From an uncultured Bacillota bacterium (GTDB lineage Bacteria > Bacillota_I > Bacilli_A > RF39 > UBA660), in NCBI GenBank assembly GCA_947246355.1, contig CAMXQX010000004.1:1-44614 (forward strand): 44,614 nucleotides of DNA, written 5' to 3'. The notes beneath the pieces are model-generated. The model had not been told where the DNA came from. It saw only the letters and a list, made by a program, of their open reading frames with translations, and did no database searches. The position numbers and the translations under genes are program-made. Below are positions 1-8,847 of this stretch, piece after piece; the first letter of the stretch is position 1, and every line of letters begins with the position of its first letter.

Positions 1-423
1 AACAATTTTCTCTTGTATTAGAATACAAGGTATGTCAAAAGGCTCTTTTTCTATTTTTAATTCATTCCAATTCTTATCAATATATTTTTTTAGTTCTTCT
101 CTAAAAGAATACATAGGCTTTGATACTAATAAAATATGTAAATGCCATTTAACTTTTATATCTTCATTAACACTATAATATTTATCTATAACCTTACTAG
201 GTCTACCAACTTTGCCATTATGTTCATAATATACCATTGTGCTATTACCCTTATTACTACTAACACAAATCATTGCTTCAGCCGACCAGCCTTTATTTGC
301 TTTCTTCTTACAAGTATATCTAACAAACTCTTTTAATCTTTTAGCATATTTTATTGCCTCATCTTTATCTTTAAATCTCATATTCAAATCAAAACTAGAA
401 ATACCTAACTTACTCTTTGACAT
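1..423 (-). CDS. Partial CDS (C-terminus off window edge); candidate HUH-type rolling-circle replication initiator (Rep)-like protein
   Basis: Open minus-strand frame from ATG at 421-423 to the window edge: MSKSKLGISSFDLNMRFKDKDEAIKYAKRL...VNEDIKVKWHLHILLVSKPMYSFREELKKYIDKNWNE...; HLHILL matches the HUHUUU motif; TAATG overlap with the upstream ORF. Not in the ORF track because it is truncated. Confidence 0.55.
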   Translation of the reverse strand, partial: MSKSKLGISSFDLNMRFKDKDEAIKYAKRLKEFVRYTCKKKANKGWSAEAMICVSSNKGNSTMVYYEHNGKVGRPSKVIDKYYSVNEDIKVKWHLHILLVSKPMYSFREELKKYIDKNWNELKIEKEPFDIPCILIQEKIV

Positions 424-716
424 TATGCTACACCATCTTTCATAGCAGTTAATATCAAATCAAGTTCTTTCATCTTTATAGGCATTTCTCTATTATATAA
501 AAACATATTATTCTCATCAAAATATAATACTATTATTTTCTTACTATTTAATTTAATATGAAATCTATGAGGCTCTATAAAACTAACATTAACTTTATCT
601 AAATTGATAATCTTTCCTTGCTCGAATTCATACTTTGCATTATGAAAATCACAAGTTATCATTATTTTATTTTCAAATTTCTCATTTCTTTTTAACTCTA
701 TATAATCTTTTACCAT
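423..716 (-). CDS. Hypothetical 97 aa protein, translationally coupled to the Rep-like CDS
   Basis: ORF with upstream AGGAG; stop overlaps the start of the downstream Rep-like ORF (TAATG). Confidence 0.6.
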   Translation of the reverse strand: MVKDYIELKRNEKFENKIMITCDFHNAKYEFEQGKIINLDKVNVSFIEPHRFHIKLNSKKIIVLYFDENNMFLYNREMPIKMKELDLILTAMKDGVA

Positions 717-816
717 AATTTTCTCCTATTTTATGGCAAATTAAAACACGGATAAATTATTCGTTTTCCGTGCTTTTATATAGGTTAAATCCAATTTTTT
801 GGATTATTTCCAATAA

Positions 817-892
817 TGGCAGGGGTAGCAAGACTTGAACTCACGACATTCGGTTTTGGAGACCGACGTTCTACCAACTGAACTATACCCCT
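817..892 (-). tRNA. tRNA-Trp (anticodon CCA), CCA end encoded
   Basis: Folded by eye: acceptor AGGGGTA/TACCCCT, anticodon stem TCGGT/ACCGA with loop CTCCAAA, T-loop TTCAAGT, terminal GCCA. Confidence 0.95.
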
Positions 893-917
893 ATAAAGTG
901 CTTTTTAAGGCACTCTT

Positions 918-947
918 ATTATAACAAAATATAGCTATATTTAGCAA
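918..947 (-). promoter_or_regulatory. Sigma-A-type promoter for tRNA-Trp
   Basis: -35 TTGCTA, 18 bp spacer, -10 TATAAT on minus strand. Confidence 0.6.
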
Positions 948-977
948 GAAATACAACTTAAATTTTCAAAAATTACT

Positions 978-1469
978 CTATTCTCCTACAAATGTATATT
1001 TATACTGTCTTGTTTCTGTATCAAGTGCTATTTCTACATAACTACTATCTTTATATGGCTCATCTGTTTTTGGGTTTTTTAAGTTTTCCTCTAAATATCC
1101 ATTTTTTAATTCACCAATTGTCACTCTTTTTGTTTTTGATGTATCCATACTAGATGGACAGCTTCCATTAGAGTAACATACTGCCAAATCAATACATCCC
1201 TCTCCACCTCTCACATCACAATCGTTGGAATTTGTAATACCTGTTCCATCTGGAATACAAATTAAACAATGTTCTGTATCTAACTGATCAGCTGTCCAAT
1301 TTCTTGCGGCAGAGATAATTGTATTTACCTGTGTATCTGCCATTCCACCTCTCGCTTTTTTTATTGCACCAATAATATTGGGAGTGACAAGGACAGCAAG
1401 AACGGCAAGAATAGCAATCACAGCCATCAATTCAATAAGTGTTAGCCCTTTCTGATTTAATTTACTCAT
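978..1469 (-). CDS. Type IV pilin-like protein (prepilin N-terminal cleavage/methylation motif), Cys-rich C-terminal domain
   Basis: MSKLNQKGLTLIELMAVIAILAVLAVLVTPNI; AGAAGGA upstream of ATG at 1467-1469; six clustered Cys in the C-terminal half. Start corrected from the track's 1544. Confidence 0.85.
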   Translation of the reverse strand: MSKLNQKGLTLIELMAVIAILAVLAVLVTPNIIGAIKKARGGMADTQVNTIISAARNWTADQLDTEHCLICIPDGTGITNSNDCDVRGGEGCIDLAVCYSNGSCPSSMDTSKTKRVTIGELKNGYLEENLKNPKTDEPYKDSSYVEIALDTETRQYKYTFVGE

Positions 1470-1470
1470 A

Positions 1471-2223
1471 CTATCCTTCTTTCTTTGTTTGTATATGGTA
1501 ATCGATTCTAAGAAGCAATTTCTTAGGTGCAAATTTAGCTCCATAATAAGCAGCTTTCATGGCTACCCCAGGAATAATCACCAATTTCTTCTTAAACATT
1601 TGCTTTATTGCATATTCTGCAACCATTTTACTCTCCATTGGTTTTACGGAAAAATTGACCTTGGCTACTTTATTAAATTCTGTATCAACAGGGCCTGGGC
1701 ATAAAACGGAAATACCCACATTACTTTTAATTTGTCTAAGTTCTTCATAAATCGCCTCTGATAACCGAAGTACATAAGCTTTAGAAGCATAGTAGGAAGC
1801 CATTAAAGGCCCTGCTTGAAAAGCAGCACTTGATGCCACATTTAATATATAGCCTCTATTTAATTTTGTAAAATCATTTAAAAATAATTTCGTTAAGATA
1901 TGAACGCCTTTAATATTTGTATCAATCAAATCCAACTCTTTATCTAGTGAAGTTTGGCTAAATTCCCCAAAAATTCCAAAGCCAGCATTATTAATTAAAA
2001 TATCAATATTTTTGTCTTTGACTTGATTGTACAAATCCATACAATTAAAAGTAGAGGAAATATCCATTGGAATCACTTCTACATCCGTTTTCAGCTCTGA
2101 TTTTAATTTAGCAAGTCTTGTTTTTCTTCGAGCGACTAGAATTAAATCAATTCCCATATCACTTAATACTCTTGCCATATCAGCACCTAATCCTGAGGAT
2201 GCCCCTGTGATTAAAGCTTTCAT
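1471..2223 (-). CDS. Short-chain dehydrogenase/reductase (SDR) family protein
   Basis: GASSGLG cofactor motif, NNAG, YYASKAY catalytic YxxxK, CPGPVDT. Confidence 0.9.
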   Translation of the reverse strand: MKALITGASSGLGADMARVLSDMGIDLILVARRKTRLAKLKSELKTDVEVIPMDISSTFNCMDLYNQVKDKNIDILINNAGFGIFGEFSQTSLDKELDLIDTNIKGVHILTKLFLNDFTKLNRGYILNVASSAAFQAGPLMASYYASKAYVLRLSEAIYEELRQIKSNVGISVLCPGPVDTEFNKVAKVNFSVKPMESKMVAEYAIKQMFKKKLVIIPGVAMKAAYYGAKFAPKKLLLRIDYHIQTKKEG

Positions 2224-2318
2224 ACCATCACCCTAATACCATTATATAACAAAAAATACATATTTTCAATTATTACTTCTTTAGAATAATGGGACATAAA
2301 GTAACAAATTTTTTCTTT

Positions 2319-2663
2319 TTAAAATTTGAATTGCTGTTGGTATACCTTTATTTTTTTCCGTATTTCTCCCTCCCAAATTGTATCATTATAAAAATAAAAC
2401 TCTCTTTTTTCAATAGAGTTTTCCATATAAGCCATTAAGTCTTCATAAGTATAATAATCCTGTTCAAAAGCAACATCTAAAGAATTTAAAATTTCATCCA
2501 TCTCTTCACTACTACAAATATCTTCTCTATCACATAAATTACGTAAGAAACAGATTTCCTCTACAATTTCTTTCCCAAAAAGAAGAAATTCTTTTATAAA
2601 TTTATTTCGTTCTTTACTTTGCTTTGGAAAAAAGAATAATAACTTTGTATATATCATTAGCAT
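2319..2663 (-). CDS. Hypothetical protein (114 aa)
   Basis: ORF downstream of the HExxH gene on the same strand. Confidence 0.45.
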   Translation of the reverse strand: MLMIYTKLLFFFPKQSKERNKFIKEFLLFGKEIVEEICFLRNLCDREDICSSEEMDEILNSLDVAFEQDYYTYEDLMAYMENSIEKREFYFYNDTIWEGEIRKKIKVYQQQFKF

Positions 2664-2753
2664 ATCTTAAAAAAAGAAATTCTTTATCCCTTATAACTAT
2701 AGCAGTTATTTCCTATTTTACATCCATAAACTCGGTTCCCATCAGTTTCATTT

Positions 2754-3149
2754 TTATCTTAAGACCATTTTATGATTTTCATCGCCTTCTCTTTGTAACT
2801 GTTGTTCTATAAAATAGAGTAATGTTTTTTTATCCTTTTTATTTTTTACATATCTATTTATATAGAGAACTTCCATGATACTAGGAAATAATTCACCTTC
2901 ATCTTCCAAAAATAAGGCATGGGTATATTCATGAATATAGATGCGTTCATTATAAATAGAACAAAGTGGAGAGAGGATTAATCTAAAACCAATGATTTCC
3001 TTCTTTTCATTATAAAATGGAAAACATCCTATAAAGTCTTGTATCTCTTCATAGGGTTTATTATATATTTTAGTATTGTTTTGTATTTTTCGAAAATATT
3101 CTTCATTATAAAAACCCATTTCTTTAAAAAAGGTAATAATTTTATCCAT
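2754..3149 (-). CDS. Hypothetical protein with HExxH zincin-like motif
   Basis: IYIHEYTHALFLEDEGELFPSIMEVLY; ORF 8 nt after the upstream gene. Confidence 0.65.
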   Translation of the reverse strand: MDKIITFFKEMGFYNEEYFRKIQNNTKIYNKPYEEIQDFIGCFPFYNEKKEIIGFRLILSPLCSIYNERIYIHEYTHALFLEDEGELFPSIMEVLYINRYVKNKKDKKTLLYFIEQQLQREGDENHKMVLR

Positions 3150-3157
3150 ATATACTC

Positions 3158-4204
3158 CTATTTTGTATTTAGCACAAAAGATAATATTTTTTGATATTTC
3201 TTTTGAATTTCTTCTCTTTCATGACAAATATCCTCATAAAGATCCTTATGTTCTAAATAAAATGTTTCAAATGTATCCCTATATCCATCACATTTCTCTC
3301 TCGCCTCTAAATATTCTTGTGCGAGAACGTCAAAATCTTTTATTCCTACAGAACTTACCTTTGGTAATTTGTTCTTTTCCGCATCCTTTTTTAAATTTGT
3401 CTTCACCTTATCATGACCCAAAAAAGGATACACTTTTCCATTAGCAATCAAATAAAATGTTTCATTCATAGCATCCATAATATAGGACTCTTCTTTATTA
3501 GCAAGAAGTGTTACAAAATGATTGTAATCCCATCCTCTTTCTATAAACAAGCGTGACATCTCTTTTAGATTAAAAGACGCAGGAGGTACTGTAATATCAA
3601 TATTTTCTTGTTTTAAATCTTCTTTATGTCTAAAATAATCGTCTGTCATTTTTATAATATCTGTGTTATCTAAAAACATAGGAATATTATAGCTTTGGTA
3701 TCCAAAAGTATTCAGTAAATCTACAAAAAATGGAGATAAATTCCTACATTTTCCATAACCTGCAATAATAGAAGATTTTAGGGAGAAATCATATTTGTCA
3801 CTATTTTCTGCATAAAATGTATGACCTAGAGATAAATAACCATTTAAAACAAGATAATAGTAAAAGCTAAATAATTCTATCGGACTTTGCACCCCTATTT
3901 TCTCTAAAGTACATTTCAAATCGCCATATAGATAAATAAATTTTTTCTCAAATTCTAAAATTTCGATGGTTTCTTTTATCTGTTTCTTATATGTAAATAT
4001 GGGGTTCAAATAGCTATATACAAAAGAAGATAAATAATAAAAAGCTGGTACCATCGCTATTCCAAATAGAGGATATATCTCTGCCAAGCACACTGTAAAA
4101 TTAGAAATCATACATTTTGCTAAATCTATTTTGGCATCCCGTTTTTGTAGGCAAAACTGTTTATAAAGATCCTCCAATGTTTTTTGATTTTCCATAACAA
4201 TCAC
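3158..4204 (-). CDS. Transglutaminase-like/cysteine-protease-fold protein with hydrophobic N-terminal segment
   Basis: Putative Cys-His-Asp triad: IIAGYGKCRNLSPFFVDLLNTFGYQS ... NHFVTLLANKEESYIMDAMN. Confidence 0.6.
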   Translation of the reverse strand: MIVMENQKTLEDLYKQFCLQKRDAKIDLAKCMISNFTVCLAEIYPLFGIAMVPAFYYLSSFVYSYLNPIFTYKKQIKETIEILEFEKKFIYLYGDLKCTLEKIGVQSPIELFSFYYYLVLNGYLSLGHTFYAENSDKYDFSLKSSIIAGYGKCRNLSPFFVDLLNTFGYQSYNIPMFLDNTDIIKMTDDYFRHKEDLKQENIDITVPPASFNLKEMSRLFIERGWDYNHFVTLLANKEESYIMDAMNETFYLIANGKVYPFLGHDKVKTNLKKDAEKNKLPKVSSVGIKDFDVLAQEYLEAREKCDGYRDTFETFYLEHKDLYEDICHEREEIQKKYQKILSFVLNTK

Positions 4205-4346
4205 GTATAATCAATCTTATAGAAATATTAATTAATTTCTTATTAATTGATTCCTTTCTATTTATAACAAACTATTAAAAAGTTCTTGAGTCACCTAGTT
4301 TGCTATTATATAGAAAGACAAATTAAATGTCAAACAAAAAGAAAAG

Positions 4347-4543
4347 TTATTTTACTTTCCCTTTCATTTGTGTATTTACTTCTTCAAATATAGAAGCTAC
4401 ACGTCTCATTACCTCTTCCCTACATTCTTCGGAAACAGAAGCACTAAATGAAATTGTAAAAGGTTTCTCCTCTTGCTCTTCCAATCTCGAATCCAATGAA
4501 ATGGTAATGTAAACATAACAAATTCAATAATTTCTTGTTTCAT
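4347..4543 (-). pseudogene. Frameshifted small CDS (candidate)
   Basis: ATG at 4543 gives MKQEIIEFVMFT...; another frame continues ITISLDSRLEEQEEKPFTISFSASVSEECREEVMRRVASIFEEVNTQMKGKVK*, with no start codon of its own after an upstream stop. Confidence 0.4.
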
Positions 4544-4751
4544 AATTACTTCCCATTTCAAGTATAACATACTTTTATAAAAAATACATTATATTTAAGT
4601 AGCTTTTTATAAGTACTTATAAGTGTTTAAGACATTTTCATTTTTAGAAGATATTCACATATATTTTCATAATTTCTTATATCTTCACTTTCAAAAGTAG
4701 TAAATTAGTAATAAAAATTTGATGAATTCTTAAAGTATTAATTTCAAACAT

Positions 4752-4779
4752 AAAAAAATACTATGCAATATCATAGTAT
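4752..4779 (-). terminator. Intrinsic terminator
   Basis: Minus: ATACTATG-ATATTG-CATAGTAT followed by TTTTTTT. Confidence 0.8.
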
Positions 4780-4789
4780 CAATTTTATA

Positions 4790-4880
4790 TGTGTGACTAG
4801 TGCCATAGCCGTATGCGTCTTCGCCATAATAAAGATAAATATCCTATCCTTTTTTATTTTACTATTTATCTTGCCACACA
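4790..4880 (-). ncRNA. Candidate structured RNA upstream of the terminator (3' of the collagen-like gene)
   Basis: Closing stem TGTGTG/CACACA, inner stem AAGATAAAT/ATTTATCTT, relatively GC-rich loop segment ATGGCGAAGACGCATACGGCTATGGCACTAG in very AT-rich DNA. Confidence 0.35.
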
Positions 4881-4911
4881 ATTTCTTTATTCCAATTTTT
4901 TATAACATGAC

Positions 4912-5406
4912 TTAATTATGTATTTTTTTTACCATTAAACTATTACCTATATTTAAAGTTGCTGTTGTAGCAGTAGAAGAAGAAATAGCAAGATCTATAA
5001 CAGAACCTTTTGCAAGAGTATAAAGTGCGTTTCCACAAAAAGTAGTACTTGTTTGGGAAGAGACAGTTTTAGTAATTTTTGTTCCTGAAATAGCACTACC
5101 ATTTTCCCTTGCTACTACTGTCAAAGAAGCAGAATTAGAAATAGAAGCATCTAAAACATAGGAAATTTCATAGACACCTTCCTCTTCAATTATAATACTA
5201 TTGGCGGTGCTATAGTCAACTTCCCTTGATGCAGAAAAATCTAGCAAAGGAACCTGCATAGCAGAGGAAGCCGCTAAATTTAAAACCTCTATAATCGTAC
5301 TATATCTCCCACCATATACTGGTAAACCCGTATTTCCTGCAGGACCGGTTGGGCCCGTTGGTCCTTGAGGAACAGTAAAATCAAATATATAATTTTTAGA
5401 ATTCAT
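4912..5406 (-). CDS. Short collagen-like repeat protein with beta-rich C-terminal domain (BclA-C/TNF-like; putative surface protein)
   Basis: VPQGPTGPTGPAGNTGLP followed by a Ser/Thr/Ala-rich beta-pattern domain. Confidence 0.7.
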   Translation of the reverse strand: MNSKNYIFDFTVPQGPTGPTGPAGNTGLPVYGGRYSTIIEVLNLAASSAMQVPLLDFSASREVDYSTANSIIIEEEGVYEISYVLDASISNSASLTVVARENGSAISGTKITKTVSSQTSTTFCGNALYTLAKGSVIDLAISSSTATTATLNIGNSLMVKKIHN

Positions 5407-5554
5407 AAATTACTCCTTTCCATTGAACTATTTTATTTTACTTTATTCTATTTTAATATATGCGTGACTTGCTTTCCTGTTTATTTTGATTTCCTATAAA
5501 TGGATAAATAATAATCCTTTCATTTTTGATAGAAAGTAAGCATTTTTAAACCAC

Positions 5555-5579
5555 AAAAAAAGATGCTTATTTTGCATCT
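5555..5579 (-). terminator. Intrinsic terminator ending the ribosomal operon; contains the rplQ stop codon in its loop
   Basis: Minus: AGATGC-AAAATAA-GCATCT-TTTTTT. Confidence 0.85.
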
Positions 5580-5923
5580 CCCTCTACTAACTCTAAAATT
5601 ACTTTTAACGCATCGTCTCCTCTACGTTCGTCTAATTTTAAAATTCTTGTATATCCACCATTACGAGCAGCATAACGTACTGCTAAATCATCAAATACTT
5701 TCTTTACAGCTTCTGTATCATTTTGTAAAAAAGCTAAAGCTTTTCTTCTAGATACTAAAGAGCCACTTTTTCCATAAGAAATCATTTTATCAACAAATTT
5801 ACGAGTTTCTTTGGCTCTTGCTTCCGTTGTTTCTATTCGCTCATTCGTGATAAGACTCTTTGTTAAATTAGCAAGCATACTTCTTCTATGTTTATTATCT
5901 CTACCTAATTTTCTATAAGCCAT
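5567..5923 (-). CDS. rplQ: 50S ribosomal protein L17
   Basis: [25 protein letters not shown]; operon position. Confidence 0.97.
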   Translation of the reverse strand: MAYRKLGRDNKHRRSMLANLTKSLITNERIETTEARAKETRKFVDKMISYGKSGSLVSRRKALAFLQNDTEAVKKVFDDLAVRYAARNGGYTRILKLDERRGDDALKVILELVEGDAK

Positions 5924-5937
5924 ACTCTACCTCCTTA

Positions 5938-6888
5938 TTAGTCATCTTCTCTAAATTTAAGTCCCATATCTTTAATTTTATCAATAACTTCCTTCAAAGA
6001 TTTTTTACCTAAATTTCTAATTTTCATCATTTCTAATTCCGATTTTTCTGTTAAATCGCCAAGTGTATTAATACCAGCTCTTTTAAGACAATTATAAGCC
6101 CTTACAGAGAAATCCAAATCATCAATGGATGTTTCTAATTTCTTAAGTTTGCTATCTTCTTGTTTTGCTGTCATAATTCCTGTCATATCGGAAATTTCGC
6201 TTAATTCTGTAAGTACATTAAAGTGTTCAATTAGTATTTTAGAACCAAGAGCCACTGCTTCTTCAGGACGAATAGAACCATTCGTACTTACATATAAAAT
6301 CAATTTATCATAATTGGCGTCTTGTCCAACACGGGCAGCATCCACTTCATAGTTAATTCTCTCAATTGGAGAATAAAGCGCATCTATAGGAATATATCCA
6401 ATGGCTGCATTTTCGATGTATTTTTTATTTTCTGTTGATGGAACATAACCACGGCCATTGGCAATCATGAGTTCCATCTCTAATTTCCCACCTTTTGAAA
6501 CCGTAGCAATCTCTTGCTCTGGGTTAATAATTTCTATATCAGCATCGACCTTAATATCCGCTGCAGTAACTGTTCTTTCCTCAGATACACATAATGATAA
6601 AATCTTTGTATCATTACTATGATTTTTTACAACAACATTTTTTAAATTAAGAATAATAGAAGTTACATCTTCTACAATTCCATCAATCGTTTGGAATTCA
6701 TGCATAGCTCCTGTTATTTTTACAGCAACAATGGCACTTCCTGGCATACTTGATAGCATCACTCTTCGAAGTGCATTCCCTAAAGTGATTCCAAATCCCC
6801 TCTCTAGAGGTTCTAATTCAAATTTACCGTAATTATTATTTTCAACATAATCCGTAATTTTAAAAATTGGTTTTTCGAAATTTAACAT
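5938..6888 (-). CDS. rpoA: DNA-directed RNA polymerase subunit alpha
   Basis: MLNFEKPIFKITDYVENNNYGKFELEPLERGFGITLGNALRRVMLSS; start chosen by AAGGAG upstream of ATG 6888 (track start 6942 overlaps rpsK). Confidence 0.97.
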   Translation of the reverse strand: MLNFEKPIFKITDYVENNNYGKFELEPLERGFGITLGNALRRVMLSSMPGSAIVAVKITGAMHEFQTIDGIVEDVTSIILNLKNVVVKNHSNDTKILSLCVSEERTVTAADIKVDADIEIINPEQEIATVSKGGKLEMELMIANGRGYVPSTENKKYIENAAIGYIPIDALYSPIERINYEVDAARVGQDANYDKLILYVSTNGSIRPEEAVALGSKILIEHFNVLTELSEISDMTGIMTAKQEDSKLKKLETSIDDLDFSVRAYNCLKRAGINTLGDLTEKSELEMMKIRNLGKKSLKEVIDKIKDMGLKFREDD

Positions 6889-6907
6889 GTTAACACACTC
6901 CTTTTCC

Positions 6908-7291
6908 TTATCCACGTGGACGTTTTGGTGGGCGACATCCATTATGTGGTACAGGTGTTACATCTGTAATTGAGGTAATTTCAAGACCAGCCGTTTGTAA
7001 GGAACGAATGGCTGTTTCACGTCCTGAACCGAGTCCTTTTGCAAAAACGGCTACTTTACGCATTCCCATGTCGTATGCTACTTTTCCTGCAGCTTCTGCA
7101 GACATTCCTGCTGCAAATGGCGTTGATTTTTTACTTCCTTTAAATCCGAGTGTTCCAGAGGAAGCCCAACTAATCGTATTCCCTTCTTTATCACAAATCG
7201 TTACAATTGTGTTATTAAAAGATGTGTGAATATGTGCAGACCCTTCTGGTACATTCTTTTTTACTTTACGTTTTCTTGGTTTATAAGCCAT
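6908..7291 (-). CDS. rpsK: 30S ribosomal protein S11
   Basis: [16 protein letters not shown]...[11 protein letters not shown]. Confidence 0.98.
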   Translation of the reverse strand: MAYKPRKRKVKKNVPEGSAHIHTSFNNTIVTICDKEGNTISWASSGTLGFKGSKKSTPFAAGMSAEAAGKVAYDMGMRKVAVFAKGLGSGRETAIRSLQTAGLEITSITDVTPVPHNGCRPPKRPRG

Positions 7292-7319
7292 AGTATATAA
7301 CCTCCTTTTTTATAAAAAT

Positions 7320-7685
7320 CTATTTTTTCTTATTCGCAACTACTTTTCCTCTACCTTTTCGAGTTCTAGCATTTCTATTGGTTCTTTGCCCTCGAACAGG
7401 TAGTCCTCTTTTATGACGAGTTCCTTCATAAGAATTGATTTCCATTTTTGTTTTAATATTCATGGTAACTTCTCTTCTTAAGTCCCCTTCGATGGTATAT
7501 TTTTCAATCTCATCACGAATACGTCCAAGCTCATCATTATCTAATTCGCCTGCTTTTTTATTTATATTTACTTTCGCATCCTTTAAAATTTGGTTGGATA
7601 AACTTCTTCCGATTCCATAAATATAAGTAAGTGCGATTTCAATTCTTTTATTATTTGGTATATCTACACCTTTAATACGTGCCAT
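7320..7685 (-). CDS. rpsM: 30S ribosomal protein S13
   Basis: [26 protein letters not shown]...GLPVRGQRT. Confidence 0.98.
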   Translation of the reverse strand: MARIKGVDIPNNKRIEIALTYIYGIGRSLSNQILKDAKVNINKKAGELDNDELGRIRDEIEKYTIEGDLRREVTMNIKTKMEINSYEGTRHKRGLPVRGQRTNRNARTRKGRGKVVANKKK

Positions 7686-7696
7686 AAATGACCTCC

Positions 7697-7810
7697 TTAC
7701 CCTTGTTTTTGTTTATGCTTAGGATCTGTACAAATAATTCTAAGCTTTCCATTACGTTTAATAACTTTACAATTTTTACAAATTGGTTTAATCGATGATC
7801 TTACTTTCAT
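7697..7810 (-). CDS. rpmJ: 50S ribosomal protein L36 (zinc-ligand form)
   Basis: [37 protein letters not shown], 37 aa; missed by the ORF track size cutoff. Confidence 0.95.
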   Translation of the reverse strand: MKVRSSIKPICKNCKVIKRNGKLRIICTDPKHKQKQG

Positions 7811-7922
7811 AATTTCCCTCCTATTTTTATAGGTTGCTCACATCTTTTTTCTGTAAATGCGTACCTGTTAAAATGAAACCAAAGATTTAGTTCGATTTGA
7901 ACAGAAATGTGAGTAGATGCAT

Positions 7923-8186
7923 TTACATTTTTCTCCATACAATACGACCTTTGGTTAAATCGTATTCTGATAGTTCTACAGTAACCGTATCTCCAGGCAA
8001 AATACGAATATAATGCATTCGAAGTTTCCCAGATAAATGTCCAATCACAATATGCTTATTTTCCAGTTCCACACGAAATTGTCCACCGGGGATTACTTCT
8101 AATACTTTCCCTTCGACAGAAATTGCGTTGCCTTTGCTTGCCTTTTCCACATCTAGTTTCTTTTTATTTACTGGTTTTTTCGCCAT
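7923..8186 (-). CDS. infA: Translation initiation factor IF-1 with Lys-rich N-terminal extension
   Basis: [66 protein letters not shown]; start at [10 protein letters not shown] by SD AGAGG. Confidence 0.95.
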   Translation of the reverse strand: MAKKPVNKKKLDVEKASKGNAISVEGKVLEVIPGGQFRVELENKHIVIGHLSGKLRMHYIRILPGDTVTVELSEYDLTKGRIVWRKM

Positions 8187-8205
8187 TTTCATCACCTCTT
8201 GGTTT

Positions 8206-8847
8206 TTATTCACTTTCTTTACTTAAAACTTTTTCAATACTTGCAAATACTTCTTCTGTACTCAAAGATGCATCAATTTCATATAAAAGGCCTTGTTCTT
8301 GATAAAATGCAATCAATGGACTCGTCTCTTTTATATAAGTTTCATAGCGTAAATCAAATGTTTCTTCCGTATCGTCTTCCCTCTTCACTAATGCCGTATT
8401 GCAATCCATACACTTTTCTTTATTTTCTAAGGCACGACTATTATAAATTTTTCCACAACTTGGACAAGTTCTTCTTCCAAAAATACGTTCCATAGCAACC
8501 GCTTTTGGAACAGCAAGATAAAAGACATAATCAATTTCTTGTCCTAGAGAAGTAAGAAGTTCTGCGTATTTTAACGCCTGCGTCTTATTCCTTGGAAATC
8601 CATCTAAAATAATACCTTGTTCCGCCACTAAAAATTCCTTCTCAATTAACTGTAAAATGATTGCATCGCTTACTAATTTTCCAGCTTGCATTGTCTCTTT
8701 AATCTCTAAAGACACCGCATCATTCGCTTCTAAAGATTTTCTTAATAACTCGCCTGTAGAAATATGTTTGAAGCCATACTTCTTAGTCAGTAAACTCGCC
8801 TGGGTTCCCTTGCCCGCTGCGGGAGGGGCTAATAAAATGATATTCAC
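8206..8847 (-). CDS. adk: Adenylate kinase (Cys4 zinc LID type)
   Basis: [40 protein letters not shown]. Confidence 0.97.
   Translation of the reverse strand: MNIILLAPPAAGKGTQASLLTKKYGFKHISTGELLRKSLEANDAVSLEIKETMQAGKLVSDAIILQLIEKEFLVAEQGIILDGFPRNKTQALKYAELLTSLGQEIDYVFYLAVPKAVAMERIFGRRTCPSCGKIYNSRALENKEKCMDCNTALVKREDDTEETFDLRYETYIKETSPLIAFYQEQGLLYEIDASLSTEEVFASIEKVLSKESE

Noticed and set aside
142-445. Plus-strand ORFs 142..336 and 239..445
   Set aside because: Antisense to the better-supported Rep-like minus-strand frame; low-complexity hydrophobic translations, no SD.
2690-2753. Possible extra coding remnant between 2319..2663 and 2754..3149 (EITAIVIRDKEFLFLRYANDIYKVIILF in another frame)
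   Set aside because: Interrupted by a stop, overlaps the start of the next ORF and lacks a clear start or SD; insufficient support.
4327-4512. Plus-strand ORF MSNKKKSYFTF...
   Set aside because: Antisense to a more protein-like (though frameshifted) minus-strand reading; Ser-rich translation typical of antisense frames.
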